Shown here piece after piece: positions 6,019 through 12,900 of a DNA stretch of 13,147 bases (position 1 is its first letter; each line of letters starts with the position of its first letter). The stretch is from Methanobacteriota archaeon (GTDB taxonomy: Archaea; Thermoplasmatota; Thermoplasmata; RBG-16-68-12; EA-27), in NCBI GenBank assembly GCA_016207545.1, contig JACQPO010000105.1, positions 1 to 13,147 of the forward strand. Direction: 5' to 3'. The notes under the pieces are model-generated. The model saw only the letters and a list, made by a program, of their open reading frames with translations. It did no database searches and was not told the DNA's origin. The translations under genes and the position numbers were made by a program.

Positions 6019-6320
6019 CGGCGGCCGTCGTCTGCGAGGTTTGTGGCCTTCCGAAAGAAATCTGCGTCTGCGAGGAACTTTCCCGGGAGCAGGCACCGCT
6101 CCGCGTCCGGATGGACACGCGGCGGTACGGGAAACCGGTCACCGTCGTCGAGGGGTTCGCGGACGACGCGAACGTGGACGCCCTTGCGAAGGAGTTGAAG
6201 CGCAAGGTCGCCGCCGGCGGGACCGTGAAGAACGGGCACATCGAGCTCCAGGGAGACCACCGCCACAAGGTCGTCGTCCTGCTCCGGGACAAGGGCTACA
6301 CGGTCGAAGAGGTCCGCTAG
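6015..6320 (+). CDS. sui1: Archaeal translation initiation factor aIF1 (SUI1)
   Basis: aIF1 binds the 30S subunit and helps select the start codon and discard wrong initiator pairings. The 101-residue protein begins with a small zinc-knuckle-like segment, CEVCG (C7, C10) and CVC (C17, C19), then the SUI1 fold: GKPVTVVEGF (39-48), ELKRKVAAGGTVKNGHIELQ (60-79) and the DHRHKVVVLLRDKGY end. AGGTVKNG and the ILQG/IELQGDHR block are hallmarks of the family. The start is GTG at 6015, overlapping the tfb stop by four bases (GTGA), so translation is probably coupled to tfb. The length is standard for archaeal aIF1 with the zinc extension. Coupling of a translation factor to a TFB and an HxlR regulator is the notable part of the context. 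Confidence 0.95.
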   Translation: MTAAVVCEVCGLPKEICVCEELSREQAPLRVRMDTRRYGKPVTVVEGFADDANVDALAKELKRKVAAGGTVKNGHIELQGDHRHKVVVLLRDKGYTVEEVR

Positions 6321-6350
6321 GGAGCCTCGAGGGCCGAATCCCCGGGCGAC

Positions 6351-6794
6351 CTACTGCGTCCCGTAGGGCTGTTCCGTGAAGATCTTGATCGCGAGCACGG
6401 GGCATACGGTCTCGCACGCCATGCAGTCGATGCAGTCCGCCTCCCGGACCGGGTCCGCCTTGTCCGTCCGCCACTCGTCCCACTCCGGCGTCCCCGACGC
6501 GATCTTCTTGTCCTCCCCCACCTCGTCGTGCGCCGGGTTGAGGGCCCACTCGAACACCTCGACAGGACACACGGGAAGGCACGACCCGTCCGCGATGCAG
6601 CTGTCGAAGTCCACCGCCACGTGGGCGCCGTGAATCCCCTTCTTCGTCGGGTACGGCTTCCCGTCGGCGTCGAGACGTTGTACGCCTTCCGCGAACACCT
6701 TGTGCTCGTGGTGGGAGCCCGTGTGCGGGTACTCCTCTGGCTTGTTCAGAAAGTCGGGGTCGATCGGCTTGGACTTGTAGTCGACTTCGGCCAT
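6351..6794 (-). CDS. zfx: Zinc-containing 7Fe ferredoxin
   Basis: A soluble low-potential electron carrier like those of Sulfolobus and Thermoplasma, where it takes electrons from 2-oxoacid:ferredoxin oxidoreductases. The 147 residues contain the expected zinc ligands H28 and H31 (SHHEHKVF), H55 (KKGIHGAHV) and D114 (DKADPV). The first cluster motif is CIADGSCLPVCP (C66, C72, C76) with D69 replacing the second cysteine, which normally gives a 3Fe-4S cluster. The second, CIDCMACETVCP (C121, C124, C127, C131), is a standard 4Fe-4S site. Compared with the Sulfolobus protein there is extra sequence between H31 and H55 and between the two clusters. ATG at 6794 lies about 27 bp after a TTTAAA box with no ribosome site, so the message is likely leaderless. 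It converges with aif1 and may feed the nearby NuoB/NuoI. Confidence 0.94.
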   Translation of the reverse strand: MAEVDYKSKPIDPDFLNKPEEYPHTGSHHEHKVFAEGVQRLDADGKPYPTKKGIHGAHVAVDFDSCIADGSCLPVCPVEVFEWALNPAHDEVGEDKKIASGTPEWDEWRTDKADPVREADCIDCMACETVCPVLAIKIFTEQPYGTQ

Positions 6795-6818
6795 CGCAGG
6801 AGCGAGGAAGCCGGAGCA

Positions 6819-6824
6819 TTTAAA
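6819..6824 (-). promoter_or_regulatory. TATA box for zfx (leaderless spacing)
   Basis: TTTAAA (GGTTTAAATGC on the minus strand), centred 27-28 bp upstream of the zfx ATG. The predicted start site falls at 6795-6796, leaving a leader of 0-2 nt. Confidence 0.65.
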
Positions 6825-6865
6825 CCTGGTTCGCTTGGGAGTCCGGCGGAGCGCCCGACGACCCC

Positions 6866-6872
6866 TTTATCA
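6866..6872 (+). promoter_or_regulatory. TATA-like box for small membrane protein
   Basis: TTTATCA in CCCCTTTATCATCC, back to back with the zfx promoter. A start site near 6894 would leave about 28 nt before the ATG at 6922. This is the main support for transcription of that small frame. Confidence 0.4.
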
Positions 6873-6921
6873 TCCCGACGACGATGCGGGCGGGCGATGG
6901 TCGTCCCGCCGGATTCCAGGA

Positions 6922-7071
6922 ATGCTTGATCGTCCTCGCGGAGGGGCGCCGGGAACGGCCTTCCACAGCGTTCGGGAGGGGACCCAGGCTGGCTGGACGC
7001 TCCCCTGGTGGGTCGCGATCATGATCCTTGTTGCCCTGATCGGGGTGGCGCTGTGGGTCATCCTGCGCTGA
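6922..7071 (+). CDS. Small single-span membrane protein, 49 residues
   Basis: A short frame whose last 25 residues form a convincing transmembrane helix: GWTLPWWVAIMILVALIGVA followed by LWVILR. The first 24 residues (MLDRPRGGAPGTAFHSVREG and on) are polar with basic residues, suggesting a soluble N-terminal tail. Codons in the span are strongly G/C-ending like the neighbours. ATG at 6922 is the only good start (an in-frame TTG lies at 6835); a TATA-like box is about 54 bp upstream. No ribosome site is clear: AGGA abuts the ATG. It lies between zfx and the nuoB-nuoI pair and converges with nuoI with a 16-bp gap. No family is recognised. It could be a small subunit or regulator of the membrane complex, or an unrelated small protein. 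Confidence 0.5.
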   Translation: MLDRPRGGAPGTAFHSVREGTQAGWTLPWWVAIMILVALIGVALWVILR

Positions 7072-7087
7072 CGGCGTGGGTCGACGA

Positions 7088-7948
7088 CTACTTCGGAATC
7101 TTCTGCCCGGCCGTCTCTTCGAGCAGCTTCACCTCGCCCTCGAAGTTGATGTTGTAGAACCCCTCGCCCTTCGCCCCCGCGAGCCCCGCGACCTCCTCCA
7201 TGTGGAGGCAGTCGACCGGGCACACGTCGACGCACTGCTGGCACCCGATGCACTTGTTGTAGTCGAACTCCGGGATCACGATCGGCTTCCCCTTCCGGAG
7301 GTTCGGCCCGTCGACCATGTCGATGCACCGGGTCGGGCATTCCCGCTCGCACTTCTTGCAGCCGATGCACACGTCGACCTCGAGGATCGGGTGTTCCTCG
7401 ATCCGGTTGATCAGCACAATCTCCTTGTCCGACGCGTCGTCCGGCTCCTTGAGCTCCTCCGCGTGGTAGAACAGGTCCTCGCGGGAGTAGTCCGCGTGCT
7501 CGAACTCCTGGGAGAACATCCACGCGTCCGTCGGGCAGTACTCCGAGCAGTTCCCGCAGAACAGGCAGTGGCCGACGTCGACCGCGGGCCGGCGGACGAC
7601 CTTCTTGTGCTCGTCCATGATCGCCCGCGACGGCAGCAGGTACGGGGACTTCTCGTCGACTTCGACGAATTCGAAGTAGATGCACTCGTTCGGGCACACC
7701 TTCGCGCACAGCTCGCAGCCGATGCACTTGTACCAGTCGATCACGTGCTGCCCGCGGAACGAGGCGGGCAACTCGATCTTCTCGTACGGGTAGAGGCGCG
7801 TGACGGGCACGCGGCCGCCCGGGATGAGCCGGTTGATGCCCGGCGTCGTCTGGAGCGTCTGTTTCATCGTCGCGAGGAGGGGCCGGAAGAAGGACGGCCT
7901 CGGGACCGCCGTCTTCCCCTCAGTGGGGTCGGACCGCTTTGACTTCAT
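7088..7948 (-). CDS. nuoI: Complex I subunit NuoI-like protein with four 4Fe-4S motifs
   Basis: NuoI carries electrons through two 4Fe-4S clusters toward NuoB in the peripheral arm of complex I. This version has 286 residues, well above the usual 150-200 or so. The N-terminal half looks like NuoI: an amphipathic N terminus (about 20-45), motif CIGCELCAKVCP (C75, C78, C81, C85), and CLFCGNCSEYCP (C128, C131, C134, C138) followed by TDAW. Two further motifs are appended: CIGCKKCERECP (C194, C197, C200, C204) and CIGCQQCVDVCP (C233, C236, C239, C243). Motifs 1, 3 and 4 each have an extra cysteine four residues after the last ligand. ATG at 7948 overlaps the nuoB end by 29 bp. The added pair may be a docking module for ferredoxin, replacing the missing NADH module (inference). 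No other nuo gene follows. Confidence 0.9.
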   Translation of the reverse strand: MKSKRSDPTEGKTAVPRPSFFRPLLATMKQTLQTTPGINRLIPGGRVPVTRLYPYEKIELPASFRGQHVIDWYKCIGCELCAKVCPNECIYFEFVEVDEKSPYLLPSRAIMDEHKKVVRRPAVDVGHCLFCGNCSEYCPTDAWMFSQEFEHADYSREDLFYHAEELKEPDDASDKEIVLINRIEEHPILEVDVCIGCKKCERECPTRCIDMVDGPNLRKGKPIVIPEFDYNKCIGCQQCVDVCPVDCLHMEEVAGLAGAKGEGFYNINFEGEVKLLEETAGQKIPK

Positions 7949-8573
7949 ACGTGTAGTCCCCGCCGAACTCCGCGAGCTGTCCGCGCGTCGCGTCCACGAG
8001 GCGGCCCTTCTTCGTCTTGATCCATCCGCGCTTCTCCACCTTGATCTTCGCGCTGAGCTTTAGGAAGCCGTCGATGAGCGCTTCCGGACGCACGGGGCAG
8101 CCGGGGATGAAGATGTCCGTCGGGACGAACGTGTAGGAGCCCTTCACAACGCTGTACGAGTCGTAGTACGGGCCGCCGCAAATCGTGCACTCCCCCATCG
8201 CGATGACCCACTTCGGGTCCGCCATCTGCTCGTACAGCCGGCGCACCGCAGGGCGGAGCTTCAGGGAGATCGGCCCGTTCAGGAGGAGGACGTCGCACTG
8301 CCGGGGGGACGATCGGTAGATGATCCCAAACCGCTCCACGTCGTACCGGGGGTTGCTCGTCGCCGCCATCTCGATCGCGCAACACATGATCCCGAAGTGG
8401 AGCGGCCACGTGCTGTTCCGCTTCGCCCAATTCATGAACTTGTCGACGATCCCCTCCATGACCCACTTGCCGGGGCCCGTGTTCAACGGCTTCCGGAGGT
8501 TCTCGTCGACCCAGCGGACGAACTCCTTCGAGCGAAGGCCGACGATGTTCGCCTGCTCGCCTGCAGGAATCAT
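7920..8573 (-). CDS. nuoB: Complex I subunit NuoB
   Basis: NuoB carries the last cluster (N2), next to the quinone site. From ATG 8573 the protein has 217 residues. The cluster ligands are the adjacent pair C64/C65 (FGIMCCAIEM), C129 (MGECTICGG) and C159 (IPGCPVRPEA). Other signatures are SSPRQCDVLLLNGPIS (88-103) and DPKWVIAMG. The tandem CC and PGCPxRPEA favour NuoB/FpoB over hydrogenase small subunits. Where many NuoB proteins have ANSGG this one reads TICGG, adding C132; C93 is also unusual. ATG 8573 is preferred because GAGG lies eight bases upstream; the frame is open to 8648. A TATA-like CTTATTATG lies around 8632-8640, shared with a divergent prepilin peptidase gene. It overlaps nuoI, with no nuoC or nuoD between them. 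Confidence 0.95.
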   Translation of the reverse strand: MIPAGEQANIVGLRSKEFVRWVDENLRKPLNTGPGKWVMEGIVDKFMNWAKRNSTWPLHFGIMCCAIEMAATSNPRYDVERFGIIYRSSPRQCDVLLLNGPISLKLRPAVRRLYEQMADPKWVIAMGECTICGGPYYDSYSVVKGSYTFVPTDIFIPGCPVRPEALIDGFLKLSAKIKVEKRGWIKTKKGRLVDATRGQLAEFGGDYTYEVKAVRPH

Positions 8574-8631
8574 GGAATTCGCCTCGCGTATGACGCCCCT
8601 ATCGCGTGGCAGGGTGCCGATGGGAGGGCGC

Positions 8632-8640
8632 ATAATAAGA
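8632..8640 (-). promoter_or_regulatory. TATA-like box for nuoB-nuoI
   Basis: CTTATTATG-type sequence (from TCTTATTATG on the minus strand). The predicted start site near 8610 would leave a leader of about 37 nt containing GAGG ahead of ATG 8573. Confidence 0.45.
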
Positions 8641-8685
8641 CTTTGCAATTAGCCGTCCGCGCGCGGCCGCTCGCTTTTGTAGGCG

Positions 8686-9609
8686 GTGTCGCAATGTCCC
8701 CGCGTGGCCTTCGACTTGGAGCGCGCGGCGGTGGGCTTCGCGTTCCTCGCCGTCGCCGCAGCGATGGACTGGCGGAGCCGGCGCGTGAAGGACGAAGTGT
8801 GGATCGTCCTCGGCGCGGTCGGGCTCGGCCTTCTGGAACTCGAGCTGATCCTCCACGAGGCCGCCCCCGCGGCGCACATCGTCTCCGTTGCGACCGCGAT
8901 CCTGTACTTCGGCGTGTTCTTCGGCGAGCCGATGTGGGACGACGATGGGTTTCACTTCCGACCAATCCGACTCTTCTTGTACGCGGCGGTCCCCGTCCTG
9001 CTCGTTTTTGCGTTGTGGGGCGCGGGGGCCGGGACGGTCGTCTACCGCCTCCTCACGATGCCCGTGATGATCGTCGTCGCGCACGGCATGTACTACGTGA
9101 ACCTGCTCCGCGGCGGCGCCGACGCGAAGGCGGTCATGGCACTCGCCCTCCTGTTCCCCGGCGCGTATCCCCACGTGGGCCCCTTCCCAATCCTCACCCC
9201 GTCCGCGCTCGTCGAGCCGATCCTCGCGGTGTGGTTCCCGTTCGCGTTCGTCGTCCTCGCCAGCGGCGCGCTCCTCCTCCTCGTCCTCCCGCTCGCTCTG
9301 TTGGCCCGAAATGCCGCCGAGGGACATGCACCCTTGCCCCGCGCCTTATTCGGCTACCGTGTCCCCATCGACCGAGTGCCGGAGTTCTCGTGGCTCATGG
9401 ACCGCGTGGAGAATGGGGAACGCGTGACCGCTTATTTCCCCCGCCATGCGGACGATAGGGAGGAACAGCTCACGCTCCTCCGGGAACGAGGGGTCGAGCG
9501 GGTGTGGGTCACCCCGCAACTCCCCTTCATCACGGCGATCTTGGCGGGTTACGCGATTGCGGTTTTCCTCGGAAACCCGCTGCTCGCTCCGTTTGGCGGG
9601 CTTCGGTAG
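8686..9609 (+). CDS. Archaeal type IV prepilin peptidase (A24 family, PibD/FlaK-like)
   Basis: A membrane aspartic protease that cleaves signal peptides of archaellins and pilins. The 307-residue protein has about eight predicted membrane spans. The two catalytic aspartates are recognisable: D28 in AAAMDWRSRRVKDE at the end of the first span, and the D of LLRGGADAKAVMAL, the GxGD-type motif, at about residue 146. Additional hydrophobic spans cover about 40-60, 65-83, 97-118, 123-142, 150-162, 184-210 and 280-300. The C-terminal part, with GVERVWVTPQLPFI then a last span, resembles archaeal members that have the extra C-terminal domain. GTG 8686 follows an in-frame stop closely; GTG 8704 is the alternative. 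It is divergent from nuoB, upstream of 5S rRNA. No pilin gene is in the window, but a large surface protein gene is downstream. Confidence 0.88.
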   Translation: MSQCPRVAFDLERAAVGFAFLAVAAAMDWRSRRVKDEVWIVLGAVGLGLLELELILHEAAPAAHIVSVATAILYFGVFFGEPMWDDDGFHFRPIRLFLYAAVPVLLVFALWGAGAGTVVYRLLTMPVMIVVAHGMYYVNLLRGGADAKAVMALALLFPGAYPHVGPFPILTPSALVEPILAVWFPFAFVVLASGALLLLVLPLALLARNAAEGHAPLPRALFGYRVPIDRVPEFSWLMDRVENGERVTAYFPRHADDREEQLTLLRERGVERVWVTPQLPFITAILAGYAIAVFLGNPLLAPFGGLR

Positions 9610-9621
9610 CCGTAACGATTT

Positions 9622-9645
9622 CGAGTCGGGACTCGGCCGGAGCCG
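9622..9645 (+). other. Overlapping palindromes after the peptidase gene
   Basis: CGAGTC (9622-9627) and GACTCG (9630-9635) are exact reverse complements around GG; a second stem, CGGC (9634-9637) with GCCG (9642-9645), overlaps it. They lie 12 bp past the peptidase stop and just before the 5S TATA box. They could fold as a small terminator-like structure, though no T-run follows, or be a binding site. Confidence 0.25.
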
Positions 9646-9651
9646 AAAGAG

Positions 9652-9659
9652 TTTAAATA
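9652..9659 (+). promoter_or_regulatory. TATA box for 5S rRNA
   Basis: TTTAAATA, a near-consensus archaeal TATA box. A start 26 bp from its centre falls at 9681-9682, matching the expected 5' end of the 5S rRNA. Confidence 0.7.
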
Positions 9660-9680
9660 GACGACTTCCTACATCACGGC

Positions 9681-9799
9681 CAGCGGTACGACGGCCAAAG
9701 CGGTGGGGATACACCCGGTCCCATTCCGAACCCGGAAGTTAAGCCCACCCACGTTCTCTGCGGTACTGCGGTGCGCGAGCCCGTGGGAAGCTTACCCTC
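9681..9799 (+). rRNA. rrf: 5S ribosomal RNA
   Basis: The conserved 5S core is present on the plus strand: ACGGCCAAAGCGG, then GGTCCCATTCCGAAC, CCGGAAGTTAAGCCC, and the 3' part GTACTGCGGTGCGCGAG ending CCCGTGGGAAGC. GCGGTGGG pairs with CCCACCC (helix II). Helix I is short: GGTA (9685-9688) pairs with TACC (9793-9796), so the ends are approximate. It stands alone with its own TATA box; 16S, 23S and tRNAs are not seen within the window, consistent with the scattered rRNA genes known in Thermoplasma. Confidence 0.92.
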
Positions 9800-9839
9800 C
9801 TCCGGGGGGGCTGGGGCCCGTGACCTAGGTACGCTAGTC

Positions 9840-9882
9840 GCGCATCCTTGTGGTGCGTGACGAACCGTGCCGCTTTAACGGC
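9840..9882. other. Two small hairpins between 5S rRNA and convergent surface-protein gene
   Basis: CGCATCC (9841-9847) can pair with GGTGCG (9852-9857) around TTGT, with one bulged T. GCCG (9869-9872) pairs with CGGC (9879-9882) around CTTTAA. They sit in the 110-bp gap between convergent genes and might serve as terminators, but neither has a clear T-run. Confidence 0.2.
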
Positions 9883-9909
9883 CATCGGTCCCTGGAACGC
9901 TGTCGGCCG

Positions 9910-12900
9910 CTATCCCTTTCTTTTCTTGCCCCATCGGCGGCGCAGCCCGTACAGGAGGAGCGGGATCGCGATCGGCACGACGAGGGTCTCGAACTCCGGG
10001 ATGACCGTCATCGCGCTCGCGCTGCCCCCGTCGAGGACGACATCGTTCTGCGCGGTGTAGTTGAGGAACGCCCAGTTCACGAGCACGGCAGGGGGGTTCG
10101 CGTCGACGGTCACGGTGACCGTGAGGCTGTGGCTCCCGACGGCGACGCTCGTGAAGTACCACCGAAGGGTCGCGTCGTCAATCGCGTCCGGCGGCGGGCT
10201 CGCGGACTGGTACGTGACGCCCCCGGGCAGCGTATCGTTGATCCATACGTGGTTCGCCGGCGCGCTCCCCGTGTTGTTGTAGTAAATCGTATACGTGAGC
10301 GTGTCCCCCGGGAGCGCGGTGGCTTTGTCGACGATCTTCGCGATCGTGATCATGGGCCGCACGACGGTCGCGTTCGCCCACGCGGCGGACGACTCGAGGA
10401 TCCGGCCGAGTTGGTCCGCGTAGTCCAGCCTGACCGCGTTCGCGAGCACCTGCCCGTCCGTCGCGGTCACGCCGACCCGAACCGTGATCGTGAACGAATT
10501 CAGCGTGAGCGGATTCACGTTCGTGAACATCCATCCGTACGTGCTCCCATCCGTCGACGCGTACGGCACGCTCGAGGAGACGAACGCGACGTCGCTCGGG
10601 AGCGTGTCGTTCACCCAGACTGTGCTTGCGCGTCCCGTATCCGTGTTGTTGTAGTATACGGTGTACGTAATCGTCTCGCCGGGAACTGCGGTCGTCCGGT
10701 CCGCAATCTTTGCGACCGTGATGCGAGGCCGGTGCCGGTCGTTCCCGCGGCCCGGCGACGGCACCACGGAGCGGTAGAAGTCGTTCCCGTCCGCGTCCGT
10801 GTCCACGGGTTTTCCCGTGAGGGCGTCCTTGAACCGGGCCCAGCTCTGGGACCTGCCCACGTTGTCGTACCTCGTGCGGTCCACCTCGACGCCGTCCGCG
10901 GTCACGAGGCGAAGGAGGTTGCCGCCGTTCGGGAGGCTGTTGTCGGGCGGGACCACCGTCAGGTACTCCGTGCCGCTACCCCACGCCCCGATCGTGCCGC
11001 TCAACGTGACGACCGTGACCCAGTTCTTCCCCTTCTGGCGCTGCAAGGTCCACCCCGCCACCGAGACCGGCGAGCCCGTCGGATTCGCGAATTCGATCCA
11101 CTCCGGATTCGGCTTGGGAGATAGTTCGTTGATCACGACGTTGTCGCCCGCGATGGACCGCGTCCACGCGCCCGGGGCGCGCTGCGGGCCGGACCGCCCC
11201 TGGTCGAAGTCGAACCGCCAGTCCTTCGTGAAGAAAACGAACGTGTGGTTCGCGGCCAGGTTGAACAAGGAGGCGTCGAACGACGCTTCGAGTTGGTGCG
11301 CGTCGACCGCCGTCGGGGCGTCCGCAAACCGCTCCCACGGAATCGCACGGCTCGCGTTGTATGCGTACAGACCTGCGTCGAGAATCACACCGCCACGTCC
11401 GACGGCCTCGTAGGCGAAGTCCATCCCGTACGGAATCCCGTCCACGTACACGAGGAGGCCCGTGTCCGTGCGGTTGTCCCGGTCCACATAGACATAGGCG
11501 GTGTCAACGCCGCGCTGCGGCGGCAGGGAAATCGGGCCGATGTACCGCGCCACGTCCCGGCCCGCGTAGGGCGCCGGGTACCGGATGGGGATGCGGGTCT
11601 CGAGCAAGTAGTCCGTATACGCGCTGCAGTCGTCGGAGGTACACTTGTTGTAGTCCAAGAGCCCGTCCTGGTCCACGTCGTCAAACTGGTCTAGGTCCGA
11701 CACGTAGTCGTTGTTGAAGTCCGAGACGAGCGCCGGGTTGATGAGCGCCTCGATCTCGTCGGGCACGGTGTCGCCGTCCGTGTCGACGATGGTCGCCGGG
11801 TGGTATCGGTCGCGCGTGTTCGGGATGTCGACGCCGCCAAGCATGCGCCCGTCCACGCGGAGGTAGAACGACACGTTCGCGCTCACGACGGCCTCGTAGG
11901 CGCGCAGGTCGATGTTCTCGTTCACGGACGCCGTGCCGCCCAACGTCTGGACGTCGTCGTCCGCGTCGAGGCGCAACGCGAACCGGCTCCAGTCCCCGAA
12001 CGCTCCGTCGGCGGTAATCATTGCGGGAGCGGAATCGACGTAGGCCATCACGGGACTCGCGTCGCGAAGGGTGACGGCGACCTCTGGACCCCCCGCGACG
12101 GCAACCGACGCCACGCGGAACCCGACGGAGGCATCCGGCGCCGCGGCGGGGAGGTTTGCGACGAACACGTACGACTCCGGCACGGACACCTCCCGGTCGA
12201 GGGAGAACGTCGCGTCGGGAGCGAACGCCGCAGTGCCGAGAAGGATGTCCTCCGGGTCGACCGCGCCGTCCCCGTCCGCATCGAGGTACAGGTCCCCGCT
12301 CACGGGTCCGGGGTACGAGCCGAACCGCTCGAGGGACAGGGAGACGACCTGGACCGGCGTCGCGAGGGCGCGCACGGCGAGGTGGAGGAAGGGGACGGAC
12401 GGACCGGCAACCACGTCCCCACCGAGGGCACGCTGCGTCACCGCGATGGCGCCTAGGGCGGTGCCAACGGCGCCGTCCGCGGGGTCCCCGTTCCGCGCGA
12501 AGTCGAGTGCGTACACGAGGATGCGAGCGCGGTCCTCGAGGAACGCGGGGCCGAGATCAACGCGCGCCTCGACCTCATTCCGGAAGCTCGCGGCGCGGCC
12601 GCCCTCTGCCCGGTCGAAGGACAGCCAGTCGTCCGAGGATGGCCCCGCGCGGTCCGCGTTGTACACCCATCCTGCGCTCCCGATGAGGGTCCCGTTCCAC
12701 CCGTACAGTTCGACGGCTCGCTCGGCGCCGATCGATCCGACTCGGAAGCCCGTGGCGGGATCCCCGTCCTCGTCCACAAACGCGTACAGGACGTCCGCCC
12801 CTCCGGCAACCGCACGGAAGAAGCTACCGGAAACGCGCGCGTACAGGAGCATCGTCCCGTCCGCGACGCGGACGCGATACCCGACGAGGTTCACGTCGGG

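Noticed and set aside
7920..8573. Hydrogenase small subunit instead of NuoB
   Set aside because: The adjacent cysteine pair in MCCAIEM and the PGCPVRPEA motif fit complex I NuoB; no NiFe large subunit is nearby.
8397..9458. 353-residue open frame on the plus strand
   Set aside because: Overlaps nuoB antisense and the prepilin peptidase in another frame; arginine/proline-rich without motifs.
9800..9912. A tRNA or other RNA gene after 5S rRNA
   Set aside because: No cloverleaf, no T-loop GGTTCGAAT-type sequence; only small hairpins.
9850..11124. 424-residue open frame on the plus strand
   Set aside because: Antisense to the surface protein; composition is arginine/valine-rich and shows no domain.
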